Positions 53,425-63,561 are shown, numbered from the stretch's first letter. The stretch: 64,000 nucleotides of DNA from an uncultured Ruminiclostridium sp. (GCA_910579265.1 CAJTTE010000005.1:106891-170890); one strand, 5' to 3'. Notes: generated from the sequence alone by a model not told the origin. A program made the numbers and translations.

Positions 53425-54324
53425 CTATACTTTTAAATGCTTGCCCATGCTGAAAATCGTTCCGATTGCGCTTAAAACCGCTCCGACTGCACAGTTGAAG
53501 GCAAGAACATACCACATTACATCGTCAAACTGTATGACATTGGACAAGCCCAGTACTCTCCATATGGTTATATCCTCGGCAAAAAAAGATACCAACGCTT
53601 CATATGCCATTTTTGTTAAAAACCAGGATACGCCGCCCGCAACTATTCCTATAAACATCCCCTCAATAAAGAACGGAAATTTAATAAACGAGTTTGTGGC
53701 GCCTACGCTTTTCATTATACCTATTTCTTTGCGTCTGGCAAATACGCTGGTTCGGGCGGAATTGTATACGATAACGATACAGACAACAATAAGCGCTATC
53801 AGCATTGCTCCCGCTATAATGGTAAGCGTCGCTCTCAGGCTGACAAGAACGGATGCAAAATCATAAGGTGCGCTTACCTCATCAACGCCATCAATATTTT
53901 CAAAAATTATTTTCGCCTCGTCTATCTTTGAAAGATCGTTAATGGTAACACGGAATGTATCGGGCATAGGATTTTCTTCAAGCGCCTCTAAAAGCATTGC
54001 ATAATCCTTCATCTTCTCCTTCTGTTCTTCAAAGGCCTCCTCCTTTGAATAAAAAACCACATTCTGAGTATACCCGCTGTTTTTAAGCTCCTCCTCTATC
54101 TGCACAAGGCGGTCGGAAGAGGCATCGTCCACATAAACAAGCACCTCGTTCTTATCTTCGGCATTGCCTATAACAATGTTAATATCTGCCGCAACCAATG
54201 CGGCAATGCTTATAAGAAGAAGACTTACCATTATTATGCAAAAGCTTGCAAAGCTCATCATGCGGTTATGCCAAACGGATACGATGCCCTGCTTTACCAG
54301 ATATGAAAAATTACTCCCCCTCAT
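53425..54324 (-). CDS. ftsX: FtsX, permease-like cell-division protein
   Basis: 299 residues: a cytoplasmic N-terminus, a membrane helix (about 25-47), an extracytoplasmic domain (50-165, with DASSDRLVQIEEELKNSGYT) and three further helices to the C-terminus, including RKEIGIMKSVGATNSFIKFPF. It forms a complex with FtsE and controls peptidoglycan hydrolases. Its start overlaps the ftsE stop by 14 bp. Confidence 0.96.
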   Translation of the reverse strand: MRGSNFSYLVKQGIVSVWHNRMMSFASFCIIMVSLLLISIAALVAADINIVIGNAEDKNEVLVYVDDASSDRLVQIEEELKNSGYTQNVVFYSKEEAFEEQKEKMKDYAMLLEALEENPMPDTFRVTINDLSKIDEAKIIFENIDGVDEVSAPYDFASVLVSLRATLTIIAGAMLIALIVVCIVIVYNSARTSVFARRKEIGIMKSVGATNSFIKFPFFIEGMFIGIVAGGVSWFLTKMAYEALVSFFAEDITIWRVLGLSNVIQFDDVMWYVLAFNCAVGAVLSAIGTIFSMGKHLKV

Positions 54325-55009
54325 CTTCGCCTCCTATATAATCATCAAAAGCAACGGAGCCGTTGCTGAGGTTAATGATCCGTCCACCGAAGTACTGGAC
54401 GAGATCATGCTCGTGGGTTACCATGAGTATGGTAGTACCGCATTTATTGATATCCTTGAGAAGCTCGACTATCTCGTAAGAAAGCGCCGGATCTATATTG
54501 CCCGTAGGCTCGTCAGCTATGATTAATCCGGGATCGGTAGCAAAAGCCCTGGCTATCGCCACACGCTGCTGCTCTCCTCCGGAAAGCTGAGTGGGCTTGA
54601 ATTTAGCCTTGTCCGCCAGCTTTACAAGATTCAGCACATATGGAACTCTCTGACGGATATATTTGTTTGACCTGTCCGTTACACGAAGAACGAAAGCCAC
54701 GTTTTCATACACTGTCATATCCGGAATAAGCCTGAAATCCTGAAATATCATTCCGAGCGAACGACGAAAATAAGGAATCTTCTTGTTTCTCATTTTAGAA
54801 AGATTATAGCCGTTTACAAACACCCGCCCGCTTGTTGGAACTATCTCTCTTGTAAGCAGCTTGAGCAGAGTACTTTTCCCCGCTCCGCTGTTTCCGACAA
54901 TAAAAACAAATTCGCCGTCATTGATACGGAGGTTTACATCATGCAGTGCGTCTACACCATTTTTTCCTCCGTCCTTATAATGAACGTCTACATTTTTTAA
55001 TTCTACCAT
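54311..55009 (-). CDS. ftsE: FtsE, ATPase of FtsEX
   Basis: 232 residues. Walker A GNSGAGKSTLLK, Q-loop MIFQDFRLIPDMTV, signature LSGGEQQRVAIARAF, Walker B LIIADEPTGNID and switch His in MVTHEHD are all present. It powers FtsX. The operon continues ftsE-ftsX-M23-S41. AAGGAAAG ribosome binding site. Confidence 0.97.
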   Translation of the reverse strand: MVELKNVDVHYKDGGKNGVDALHDVNLRINDGEFVFIVGNSGAGKSTLLKLLTREIVPTSGRVFVNGYNLSKMRNKKIPYFRRSLGMIFQDFRLIPDMTVYENVAFVLRVTDRSNKYIRQRVPYVLNLVKLADKAKFKPTQLSGGEQQRVAIARAFATDPGLIIADEPTGNIDPALSYEIVELLKDINKCGTTILMVTHEHDLVQYFGGRIINLSNGSVAFDDYIGGEDEGE

Positions 55010-55368
55010 TTCTAAATTATCTTTCCTTCTGTTTCTGTTTTAAAAACACAGCCGGAACAACCTTACTTTTTAAAACGATTTTCGATATCTTATCTCACAG
55101 CTGTGAAAAATCTTTTTACAACATATTGCGCCCCATAAAAATACGAGGGGTTTTGTCTTTACTTAAACGTCGGTCTTTAATTTAGGTCTTATCTGAAAAC
55201 AAATTTGTACAATTACGCTAAAGCGTGGGGATTTCAAAAAAATCGGAGAAATACGAGGACATCTCGCAGTTTATCCCTACGGGATAACTATCGGTATTTT
55301 TTGACGCGAAAAGCGTCCCCGACTAATAAAAATTGTGCAATTTGCGGCGTTTAGGTTTCGGATAGCCC
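55010..55368. other. Region between ftsE and the regulator gene
   Basis: The ftsE promoter area (55010-55180), then MITE-A copy 4. Confidence 0.5.
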
Positions 55369-55371
55369 CTA
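55183..55371 (+). repeat. MITE-A copy 4, ending in the regulator's stop codon
   Basis: The left end TTTAGGTCTTATCTGAAAAC and right end GTTTCGGATAGCCCCTAAAA are near mirror images. The central ATCCCTACGGGATAACTATC and GACGCGAAAAGCGTC stems are intact. The final CTA of the element is the TAG stop of the adjacent minus-strand gene. Confidence 0.85.
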
Positions 55372-56454
55372 AAACTTAACGGGATCTGCGGACAGATATT
55401 TTTTTACCATAAGTGCGATCTTAAATATTATTGCATGGTCAAATTCCCTGAGATCAAGTCCGGTAAGCTTTTTGATCTTATCAAGTCTGTAAACGAGAGT
55501 ATTTCTGTGTACGAACAGCTTGCGGCTGGTTTCGGAAACGTTAAGGTTATTTTCAAAGAAACGCTGAATGGTAAAAAGAGTCTCATGATCGAGGGATTCT
55601 ATCGAGCCTTTCTTGAAAACCTCCTTCAAAAACGTATCGCAAAGGGTTGTGGGAAGGTGGTATATAAGCCTTGCTATACCAAGATTATCATAGCTTACTA
55701 TGTTCTTTTCCGTATCGAATACTTTTCCGACCTCAAGAGCCATCTGAGCCTCTTTAAACGATCTTGCAAGATCCTTCACACCCATTACCGGAGTGCCGAT
55801 ACCAACGTTAACTCTTGTAAAGAATTCTCCCGAAAGCGTATCGGAAATAGAACGGGCAAGCTTCTCAAGATCCTTTACATCTATATTGTTCTTTATTTCC
55901 TTAACAAGAACTATATCGTTTTCGGAAATATTGAATACAAAATCCTTGTTTTTATCGGGAAACAGGTTCTGTATTACATCGTAGGCCGAAACTTCATTTG
56001 ACGTAATAATATTAATAAGGAAAACCACCCTATTGATATCCGCGTTAAAATGGAGCTCGCGTGATTTTATGCCTATATCCCCGGGAAGTACGTTATCAAG
56101 TATAATATTTTTTATAAAATTGTTTCTGTCATATTTTTCATCGTAATACTGTTTTATGCTCGATAAAGAAATAGCTATTACCGAAGCGTATTTTGCCGCA
56201 GTATCATCCGTCCCCTCCACAAATACCGCATAATCGGGCCTCACATGAACTCCGAATGACTTATAGGTATATCCGTCCCGTATATAAGTCTCATGGGAAT
56301 CGCTTATCTCCACTGAGAAAAGCTCATCGCTTGTCCCGATCTTGGATAAATCGCTGCAAGCAACAATAGTGGCATTATCATCAATAACTCCGATAACACG
56401 GTCAATAGTATCCTTCATCTGATGCACAACGCCCTGAAACAATCTGTTTGACAT
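55369..56454 (-). CDS. CdaR/PucR-type transcriptional regulator
   Basis: 361 residues from the ATG at 56454 (AGAGGA upstream). The N-terminal sugar-diacid recognition-like domain (about 1-130, MSNRLFQGVVHQMKDTIDRV and VIGVIDDNATIVACSD) is followed by a GGDEF-like fold without GGDEF residues and a C-terminal PucR helix-turn-helix (LNVSETSRKLFVHRNTLVYRLDKI). Effector unknown. Its C-terminus ends ADPVKF at a stop codon supplied by MITE-A, so a few original residues may be missing. Upstream of ftsE on the same strand but separated by the MITE. Confidence 0.88.
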   Translation of the reverse strand: MSNRLFQGVVHQMKDTIDRVIGVIDDNATIVACSDLSKIGTSDELFSVEISDSHETYIRDGYTYKSFGVHVRPDYAVFVEGTDDTAAKYASVIAISLSSIKQYYDEKYDRNNFIKNIILDNVLPGDIGIKSRELHFNADINRVVFLINIITSNEVSAYDVIQNLFPDKNKDFVFNISENDIVLVKEIKNNIDVKDLEKLARSISDTLSGEFFTRVNVGIGTPVMGVKDLARSFKEAQMALEVGKVFDTEKNIVSYDNLGIARLIYHLPTTLCDTFLKEVFKKGSIESLDHETLFTIQRFFENNLNVSETSRKLFVHRNTLVYRLDKIKKLTGLDLREFDHAIIFKIALMVKKYLSADPVKF

Positions 56455-57036
56455 AAAAATCCTCTTTCTTCGCATAAACGACTACAATATGTAACGTCTG
56501 TTATTCGGCTTTGCCATCCGTGGTGACTCTCACTGTCCATGCAGAGCGTCGAAAGAAAGCAAAGCGCAGCTTGTTTAGTGTAACCTCTGCTTAAAAGTCA
56601 ATTTGAAACCGGAACGATCAGAAGCATGCACTTTAACCATATGTATCTATTCTACAAGAAATCCACAAAAAAATCAAGCGTTTTTTATGGAAAATGTAAA
56701 TTTATCCGTTATTTTTTCTGTAATATTGCCAAAAAAACCAAAAGGTGATATAATACAAAAGGTTATAAGCGCTTTTTTGAAGCTTGAATCGGATATATGC
56801 AAAAACAAGTCCTATGTCATCATTATATTCGGTCCGAAGAATCAAGATCGGCGCTGATACACTTAATTTCGGCATTCCCGAAAGGAGCATCTGTTATGAA
56901 AAACATAGTTTTATATGATTTCAAAAACGTTTTTTCGATTTTGAAGGAGCAAATGTGACGCTGAAACTACAAAAACCTGTCACTGATATGAAAATATATT
57001 TTCAATAATAAATTCAAAGAAAAGGAAAACCATACA
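56455..57036. other. Intergenic region before metG
   Basis: About 580 bp between divergent genes. No T-box features recognised. An 84-codon frame at 56603-56857 is not protein-like. A -10-like GATATAATAC is at 56747-56756. Confidence 0.4.
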
Positions 57037-59013
57037 ATGAACAAAAATAAAAATTTTTATATAACCACACCTATTTATTACCCCAGCGCCGCACCCCACA
57101 TCGGACATCTCTATACAACCGTCGCCTGTGACGCCATAGCCCGCTTTAAAAGAAAACAGGGCTATAACGTCATGTTCCTGACCGGTACCGACGAACATGG
57201 TCAGAAGATAGAACAAAAAGCTAAGGAAGCGGGAGTAACACCAAAGCAGTATGTGGACGAAATAGCGGAAAAATTCCAAAAGCTATGGAAATATGTAAAC
57301 GTTGACTACGACCGTTTTATAAGAACGACCGACGAATACCATGAAAAATCGGTGCAGAACATTTACAGAACGCTTCTTGAGAAAGGTTATCTGTACAAAA
57401 GCGAATATAAAGGAAAATACTGTACCCCCTGCGAAAGCTTCTGGACGGAATCTCAGCTCGACGAAAACGGAAGGTGTCCCGAATGTCACCGGGAGGTTAA
57501 GGAATCCACAGAAGAAGCTTATTTTTTCAAGCTTTCCGCATTTTCCGAAAAGCTTGAAAAGCTTCTTACCGAAACCGACTATGTTCAGCCCGAATGGAGA
57601 GCCAAAGAGCTTGTAAACAATTTTATAAAGCCCGGTCTCGAGGACGTCTGCGTTTCAAGAACAAGCTTTACGTGGGGAGTGAAGCTTCCCTTTGACGAAA
57701 AGCATATAGCATATGTCTGGATAGACGCTCTTTCCAACTATATCACCGCATTAGGCTACGAAAACGGAAAATTCGACGATATGAAGGACTTCTGGCCTGC
57801 GGACGTGCATATGGTTGCCAAGGACATTATGCGCTTCCACGCTCTCATATGGCCGGCAATGCTTATGGCTCTCGATCTTCCTCTGCCGAAAAAACTGTCG
57901 GTACACGGATACATCAACTTTAACGGCGTTAAGATGAGCAAGTCCATAGGAAACGTGGTAGACCCGTTTGTGTTGGGTGAAAGATACGGCGTTGACGCCA
58001 TACGCTACCATATTCTCCGTGAAATGCCCTTCGGCTCCGACAGTGACTATTCCAACGAAATAATGATAAATCGTATAAACTCCGATCTTGCCAATGACTT
58101 TGGGAATCTCGTCTCGCGTACCGTTGCTATGGTTGACAGGTATTTCGGAGGTACGCTTCCCGAAACCCGTGAAAACGGAGATTTTGACGGTGATCTTAAG
58201 GAAATGGCGGTAAAGCTTGCCCCTGCGGTGGAAAAGCTTGTTGACGAAACAAAGCTTTCCTTGGCGCTGACCGAGATAATGACGATGGTTTCCCGGGCAA
58301 ACAAATATATCGACGAAACCACCCCGTGGATACTTGCAAAAGACCCTGACAAAATCCCGAGACTTGCCTGCGTTCTTTACAACCTACTTGAAACAATAAG
58401 AATTTGCGCCTCCCTCCTTGATCCCTTTATGCCGCAGCTTATGCCAAAAGCTCTGGAACAGATAGGAGCCTCCGCCGCTGATACCGAGTTTGAAAAACTT
58501 TCCGTATTCGGCGTGTTGCCGGCAAACGTAACCGTTAAAAAGGGAGATATTCTCTTCCCGAGAATAGATGTGGAAAAGGAAATTGAATACCTAAATTCGG
58601 TAATTGCTCCCAATAAATCAGAAAGCAAAACCGATAACGGATCCGTTAATGATGACGATTTAGACGGCGCGGGAGTTATTACAATAGATAAGTTTGCCGA
58701 AGTAAAGCTAAGAACAGGAAAAGTAATTGCCTGTGAAAAGGTTGCGAAATCGAACAAATTGCTTAAGCTTCAGATAAACGACGGAAGAGGTATCCGTCAG
58801 ATCGTTTCGGGAATCGCCAAGTGGTACAAGCCCGAGGATCTGGTAGGCAAAAAAATAGTGTTTGTGGCGAACCTTGCTCCCGCTAAGCTTTGCGGCGAGG
58901 TAAGCCAGGGTATGGTGCTCTCCTGCGATATCAAATCAAACGCCGACGGCAAGCAGCAGGTTATACTGCTTGAGGTAAACCCTGATGTTCCCGACGGAAC
59001 GGCCGTAAGATAA
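57037..59013 (+). CDS. metG: Methionyl-tRNA synthetase with C-terminal tRNA-binding domain
   Basis: 658 residues. Class I HIGH motif in PSAAPHIGHLYTT, a zinc knuckle (CTPCESFW...CPECHRE), KMSKS in NGVKMSKSIGN, and a C-terminal Trbp111-like domain (about 555-658, FAEVKLRTGKVIACEKV). It charges tRNA-Met. Ribosome binding site AAAAGGA. uvrC follows 6 bp later. Confidence 0.97.
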   Translation: MNKNKNFYITTPIYYPSAAPHIGHLYTTVACDAIARFKRKQGYNVMFLTGTDEHGQKIEQKAKEAGVTPKQYVDEIAEKFQKLWKYVNVDYDRFIRTTDEYHEKSVQNIYRTLLEKGYLYKSEYKGKYCTPCESFWTESQLDENGRCPECHREVKESTEEAYFFKLSAFSEKLEKLLTETDYVQPEWRAKELVNNFIKPGLEDVCVSRTSFTWGVKLPFDEKHIAYVWIDALSNYITALGYENGKFDDMKDFWPADVHMVAKDIMRFHALIWPAMLMALDLPLPKKLSVHGYINFNGVKMSKSIGNVVDPFVLGERYGVDAIRYHILREMPFGSDSDYSNEIMINRINSDLANDFGNLVSRTVAMVDRYFGGTLPETRENGDFDGDLKEMAVKLAPAVEKLVDETKLSLALTEIMTMVSRANKYIDETTPWILAKDPDKIPRLACVLYNLLETIRICASLLDPFMPQLMPKALEQIGASAADTEFEKLSVFGVLPANVTVKKGDILFPRIDVEKEIEYLNSVIAPNKSESKTDNGSVNDDDLDGAGVITIDKFAEVKLRTGKVIACEKVAKSNKLLKLQINDGRGIRQIVSGIAKWYKPEDLVGKKIVFVANLAPAKLCGEVSQGMVLSCDIKSNADGKQQVILLEVNPDVPDGTAVR

Positions 59014-59019
59014 AAATTT

Positions 59020-60843
59020 ATGAACGAACGACTTGATTATCTAAGAGAGAAGGCCAATAAGCTTCCTCTCACGCCCGGCGTTTATCAGATGAAGGACAGC
59101 TGCGGCAAAATTATTTATATCGGCAAGGCAAAGGCTCTTAAAAACCGTGTAGCAAGCTATTTCAGAGCAATAGAAAGCCATAATGCCAAGACATACCGTC
59201 TTGTAATGAATATCCACGATTTTGATTTTATTGTTACTCCTACCGAGCTTGATGCTCTTGTGCTGGAGGCGAGCCTTATAAAGCTCCACAGTCCGAAGTA
59301 CAACATACTTCTGAAGGATGACAAGGGCTACAATTATATTAAAATTTCCGGAGACGATTACCCGAGAATAACCTATGCGCTTCAGACCGATGATAAGAAA
59401 GCCGAATATATCGGACCTTATACCAGCGGATATACTGTAAAGCTTGCGGTTGAAGAAGCCAATAAGCTTTTTATGCTTCCTACCTGCAACCGAAAATTCC
59501 CCCGTGATTTCAAAAAGGAGCGACCCTGTCTGAATTTTCACATCGGGCGATGTATGGGCGTGTGCAGCGGAAGAATTTCCCGGGATGAGTACCGTAAAAG
59601 CGTAGACCAAGCCATAAGCTATATAAGAAACGGTAGCAAGCAAAGCATCGAACGTCTTACAAAGGAGATGGAGGACTATTCGGAAAAGCTTGAGTTTGAA
59701 AAAGCGGCAAAGCTTAGAGACCGTATTGCCGCTATCCAGAAGGCGGAGCTTACTCAACACATCTATTCCTCAAAAACCACCGATTATGATATAATTGCGG
59801 CTGCGGTCAATATGGATAAATGCAGCGTTGCCGTGATAAAATACCGCGGCGGACGGCTTATCGACAAGGAAAATTTCTTTATCGGCGAAGAAAACGACAG
59901 CAGCCAGACCCGGGAGGAATTTCTGGTAGAGTATTATTCGACCAAAACCGAAATGCCCAAGGAGCTATACCTTGATTCCGAAATTGAAAACAAGGAGCTG
60001 TTGGAAAACTATTTTGCAGGGAGATATAACCATAAGGTAACGATAAACGTCCCTAAGCGCGGCGAAGGTCTTACCCAGACTGTGCTTGCCAAAAGCAACG
60101 CGGAAGAATACCTCTCTCTGAGAGTCGGTCGTACAGCAAAGGAGATTTCCGCTTTGGAAGATTTAAAAAATATTTTAGGTCTGCCAAAAACCCCCGAAAC
60201 CATCGAGAGCTACGACATCTCCAATATGGGCGAGGAAACCCGTGTCGCGGGTATGATCGTATTTAAGAACGGACGTCCGTTTAAACAGGGCTACAGAAAA
60301 TTCAATATAAAGTATGTTGAAGGAATTGATGACTACGCCTGTATGCAGGAAGTAATAGAACGACGAATGCAGCGCTATCTTGACGGCGATGAGAGCTTCT
60401 CCCCGCTGCCCGACCTTATACTTCTTGACGGCGGCAAGGGGCATGTGGCGGCGGTTAAGCAGGTGCTTGACAGAACGGGGATTGCGGTCAGCCTTTACGG
60501 GCTTGTAAAGGACGAAAAGCACCGGACCCGCGCCATTGCCATGGAAGGCGGAGAAATTCAGGTCAACGCCAACAAAAACGTTTTCTCTCTCCTGACAAGA
60601 ATCCAGGATGAGGTTCACCGCTTCTCCATTAATTACCAAAGGACCAGTCATAAGAAGAAGCAGTATGAACTGGAGCTCACCCGCGTTCACGGAATAGGCG
60701 AGGCGAAAGCCATGGCTCTGCTTAAGGAATTTAAAACAAAAAAGGCAATGAAGGAAGCCTCCGCCGAGGAATTGGCAAAAGCAGCAGGCGTAAGCAAAAA
60801 GGTTGCCGAGGAATTATATTTATTTATACAGGAGACATTTTAG
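59020..60843 (+). CDS. uvrC: UvrABC excinuclease subunit C
   Basis: 607 residues. GIY-YIG nuclease domain (GVYQMKDSCGKIIYIGKAKA), Cys cluster, UVR motif (about 200-235, EDYSEKLEFEKAAKLRDRI), RNase H-like nuclease part (IESYDISNMG, LLDGGKGH) and C-terminal helix-hairpin-helix (VHGIGEAKAMALLKEF). It makes both incisions in nucleotide excision repair. The ribosome binding site is weak; translation is probably coupled to metG. Confidence 0.97.
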   Translation: MNERLDYLREKANKLPLTPGVYQMKDSCGKIIYIGKAKALKNRVASYFRAIESHNAKTYRLVMNIHDFDFIVTPTELDALVLEASLIKLHSPKYNILLKDDKGYNYIKISGDDYPRITYALQTDDKKAEYIGPYTSGYTVKLAVEEANKLFMLPTCNRKFPRDFKKERPCLNFHIGRCMGVCSGRISRDEYRKSVDQAISYIRNGSKQSIERLTKEMEDYSEKLEFEKAAKLRDRIAAIQKAELTQHIYSSKTTDYDIIAAAVNMDKCSVAVIKYRGGRLIDKENFFIGEENDSSQTREEFLVEYYSTKTEMPKELYLDSEIENKELLENYFAGRYNHKVTINVPKRGEGLTQTVLAKSNAEEYLSLRVGRTAKEISALEDLKNILGLPKTPETIESYDISNMGEETRVAGMIVFKNGRPFKQGYRKFNIKYVEGIDDYACMQEVIERRMQRYLDGDESFSPLPDLILLDGGKGHVAAVKQVLDRTGIAVSLYGLVKDEKHRTRAIAMEGGEIQVNANKNVFSLLTRIQDEVHRFSINYQRTSHKKKQYELELTRVHGIGEAKAMALLKEFKTKKAMKEASAEELAKAAGVSKKVAEELYLFIQETF

Positions 60844-61445
60844 TGAGAGTAATAACAGGCTCCGCCAAGGGCAGGCGGCTTAAAACATTGCCCGGAATTG
60901 ACGTAAGGCCCACCACCGACGGGGTCAAGGAAGCTATTTTCAGTATTGTGCAGTTCGAGGTGGAGGATGCGGTGGTGCTTGACCTTTTTGCCGGATCGGG
61001 TCAGCTTGGAATAGAAGCCCTCAGCCGTGGCGCGGCAAAAGCGGTTTTTGTGGACAACTCCGCCGAATCCGTTAAGGTGGTCAAAGATAACTTAAAGCAT
61101 ACGGGGCTCGAAGAAAATGCCGTAGTGATAAACACCGCAAATAATGCTTTTTTACGAAGCACAAGGGAAAAATTTGATATTGCGATACTTGATCCGCCCT
61201 ATAATCACAATCTTATACAAAAATCTATGCCTCTACTGGTTGAAAAAATGGCGGACAGTGGTATAATAATATGTGAGCATGAAAAAGAAACAGTTCTTCC
61301 CGAAAGCTTCGGAGATTTTTCGGTAAGCAAGGTATACCGTCACGGCAGAGTCACTCTTACGGCTTACAGGAAAAAAGCTGAATTTAACAGTGAAAGCGAA
61401 GAATCTGAGGACAACGGCGGCAACTCTGAAAGAAATGAGGATTGA
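60843..61445 (+). CDS. rsmD: 16S rRNA (guanine966-N2)-methyltransferase RsmD
   Basis: 200 residues, GTG start overlapping the uvrC stop. MRVITGSAKGRRLKTLPG opens the family, VLDLFAGSGQLGIEALSRGA is the SAM site, and ILDPPYNHN the catalytic DPPY. The acidic tail after about residue 180 (SEESEDNGG) is lineage-specific. Confidence 0.95.
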   Translation: MRVITGSAKGRRLKTLPGIDVRPTTDGVKEAIFSIVQFEVEDAVVLDLFAGSGQLGIEALSRGAAKAVFVDNSAESVKVVKDNLKHTGLEENAVVINTANNAFLRSTREKFDIAILDPPYNHNLIQKSMPLLVEKMADSGIIICEHEKETVLPESFGDFSVSKVYRHGRVTLTAYRKKAEFNSESEESEDNGGNSERNED

Positions 61446-61453
61446 ATACAATT

Positions 61454-61951
61454 ATGAGAACCGCAATTTATCCGGGGAGCTTTGACCCCGTAACCTGCGG
61501 ACATCTTGACATCATTAAAAGAGCTGCAAAGCTTTTTGACAACCTTATTGTGCTTGTCTCGGTGAATCCGCTTAAATCCACCTGCTTTTCTCCCGAGGAG
61601 CGTATGGATTTTATATGCCGTGTCACAAAGGGGATTCCCAATATCCAGGTTGACTGTGATGACGGTCTGTTGATAGATTACTTCAACAAGCGAAATGCCG
61701 ATGTGATAGTAAAGGGGCTCAGAGCGATGTCCGACTTTGAGTATGAATTCCAGATGGCGCTGGTAAACAAGGATCTGTGCTATAAGGCGGAAACGGTTTT
61801 CCTTTGCGCCGACGTAGTCGGCACTTTCCTTTCATCAAGTATGGTAAAGCAAATCGCCCTGTTCGGAGGCGATATAAGCTCTTATGTTCCCCATGAGATC
61901 GAAACGGATATAATTAAAGGGGTAAAACGTCTTAATAAAGGCAATATTTAG
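61454..61951 (+). CDS. coaD: Phosphopantetheine adenylyltransferase
   Basis: 165 residues from the ATG at 61454 (the frame also opens with TTG at 61442). RTAIYPGSFDPVTCGHLDII has the T/HxGH nucleotidyltransferase motif, and LSSSMVKQIALFGGDI is the C-terminal signature. It performs the penultimate step of coenzyme A synthesis. rsmD-coaD is a standard pair. Confidence 0.97.
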   Translation: MRTAIYPGSFDPVTCGHLDIIKRAAKLFDNLIVLVSVNPLKSTCFSPEERMDFICRVTKGIPNIQVDCDDGLLIDYFNKRNADVIVKGLRAMSDFEYEFQMALVNKDLCYKAETVFLCADVVGTFLSSSMVKQIALFGGDISSYVPHEIETDIIKGVKRLNKGNI

Positions 61952-62153
61952 GGAAAGCGCTGTAAAAGCTCCTGTGAACAAAATCCGGATATTCGTGTCT
62001 TATTACCGGTCAATCCGTCTATGGAAATCTAACGTATCCGCCGGAGCAGTCTGTTTCTCCGACGCATCCGCGTTTGTTTTATTTTTCACAGGATATTTAA
62101 GAGATACACTTTAAGGCAATTTGAAACAGAAACCAAGGAAGGAAGGAAAAAAT

Positions 62154-62600
62154 ATGAACATTGATGATGCTTTGGAAGCTATGGACGAAATACTTGACAA
62201 ATCCATGCAGGTTCCCTTTTCACAGAAAAAAGGCATGGTAGATGTCGGAGCATTGAGAGATCTGATCGACGACATCAGAATGAATATGCCAACTGAGATC
62301 ACACAAGCGAAAAACCTCGTGAATGACCGCAAGGTTATTTTAAGCGACGCCAAACAGGAAGCGGACCGCATTATACACAAGGCCGAGGAACGTGCCGCTA
62401 AACTGGTCTCTCAGCAGGAAATCACGCGCCAGGCCAATGAAAAAGCTACCCAGATACTCACTAACGCTCAAACTAAATATAACGAGCTGTGCAATACGAC
62501 AAATGAATATGTGGATTCTATGCTAACCCGTGTTGAAGAGCTTCTTACCAAGGATATTGCCGACATTAAAAAAGCCAGAACGGCTTTAAAGAGAAGATAA
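62154..62600 (+). CDS. Coiled-coil protein following coaD
   Basis: 148 residues from the ATG at 62154 (GGAAGGAAGG upstream). Acidic, largely helical: DDALEAMDEILDKSMQVP, then long heptads with DAKQEADRIIHKAEERAAK. Clostridial genomes often carry such a gene, loosely annotated as ATPase, after coaD; DivIVA-like or V-ATPase subunit H-like resemblance is compositional only. It has its own terminator. Confidence 0.75.
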   Translation: MNIDDALEAMDEILDKSMQVPFSQKKGMVDVGALRDLIDDIRMNMPTEITQAKNLVNDRKVILSDAKQEADRIIHKAEERAAKLVSQQEITRQANEKATQILTNAQTKYNELCNTTNEYVDSMLTRVEELLTKDIADIKKARTALKRR

Positions 62601-62625
62601 AGCGTTACAAACGCTGGTAAAACTA

Positions 62626-62670
62626 AAAGACGACTGCCGTCCAAGCTTGGAAAGGCATTCGTCTTTTTTA
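62626..62670 (+). terminator. Terminator of the metG-to-coaD region
   Basis: AAAGACGA-TGCC / GGCA-TCGTCTTT stem containing an inner CCAAGCTTGG palindrome, then T6. Confidence 0.9.
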
Positions 62671-62703
62671 TGAGCATATACATTATTCAGACATAATACG
62701 GGC

Positions 62704-63060
62704 TTAATCCGAATTCTCCTCCTCATGACCCAATCCCGAAGAATATAAAAGTCCGCAGGCGTCATACATTCTGTAATCCGTGGTAAGAATAACTATACTC
62801 ATCTCTTCAGCAAGCTGAATGACAGAATCGTCGGGGTTTTTTCCTCTGACAAAGACAATACAGCGTATGTTCATCATTTTTGCGGTTCTTACGGCCTGAG
62901 TGCCTACGAGTCCGGTAAGCAATATCATTTTGCTTTTCGCAAATGCCATTACATCACTTAAATCATCGGTTGCACAAGCATTATTTACCTCATCCTCAAG
63001 ATGAGTCTGTCCGGCAATCGCCTTTGCGTTAAGTAATTCTTTAACGTCGTTGATAGTCAT
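62704..63060 (-). CDS. DRTGG-domain protein
   Basis: 118 residues from the ATG at 63060 (AGGAGC upstream). The pattern TINDVKELLNAKAIAGQTHL, then VMAFAKSKMILLTGLVGTQ, NIRCIVFVRGK and VILTTDYRMYDACGLLYSSG is that of stand-alone DRTGG proteins, which in clostridia accompany hydrogenase-linked GHKL ATPase genes. Here it is 21 kb away from the hydrogenase operon. Nucleotide binding is likely, function unknown. Confidence 0.85.
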   Translation of the reverse strand: MTINDVKELLNAKAIAGQTHLEDEVNNACATDDLSDVMAFAKSKMILLTGLVGTQAVRTAKMMNIRCIVFVRGKNPDDSVIQLAEEMSIVILTTDYRMYDACGLLYSSGLGHEEENSD

Positions 63061-63278
63061 AAAAGTTACCGCTCCTTTTTTTATTGACAACACCCTACAA
63101 AGATACAATACCTAAACGAAACGGCAGTTAAACGGCATTTGCATGGCATCGCCTAAAGTAAAGAGTCCCATGGACTTTATTCCATGATTTTATTTTATCA
63201 CACCTATTAAAAAATTTCAACCGCTAAAGGAAAAATAATAACGCAATATTTAAAAAACTTTAAAACGATCTCTGTCTA

Positions 63279-63530
63279 CTAAATGATAAATTTTATCAAA
63301 AGCAGCATTATAACGCCGGGAATCCCCAAGCCTGACGCAATTATAACCGTTGCATAATTAACCGGTATTCCACAGCCTAAAAAACCGCTTATTGCAGCGG
63401 ATAATATCAACAAAACGATTCCCGATGCGGAATTAACGGCCATTGCCTTGATCGGCTTTCTTTGCCTGCCGCATATGTAAAAAAAAGCAGCCGTAAAAAA
63501 TATCCCCAGACATATCATTAAAACATCCAT
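63279..63530 (-). CDS. bofA: BofA-type pro-sigma-K processing inhibitor
   Basis: 83 residues with three hydrophobic segments. AVNSASGIVLLILSA and the terminal IPVNYATVIIASGLGIPGVIML form the BofA signature. In Bacillus BofA holds SpoIVFB inactive until pro-SigK cleavage. SigK itself is at 16.8 kb. AAAGGG before the start. Downstream of the DUF2508 gene. Confidence 0.88.
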   Translation of the reverse strand: MDVLMICLGIFFTAAFFYICGRQRKPIKAMAVNSASGIVLLILSAAISGFLGCGIPVNYATVIIASGLGIPGVIMLLLIKFII

Positions 63531-63561
63531 TATATTTCCCTTTCATCCGTTGGAAAGAACC

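Noticed and set aside
56455..57036. T-box leader for metG
   Set aside because: No specifier loop, AGTA-bulge or T-box sequence could be found.
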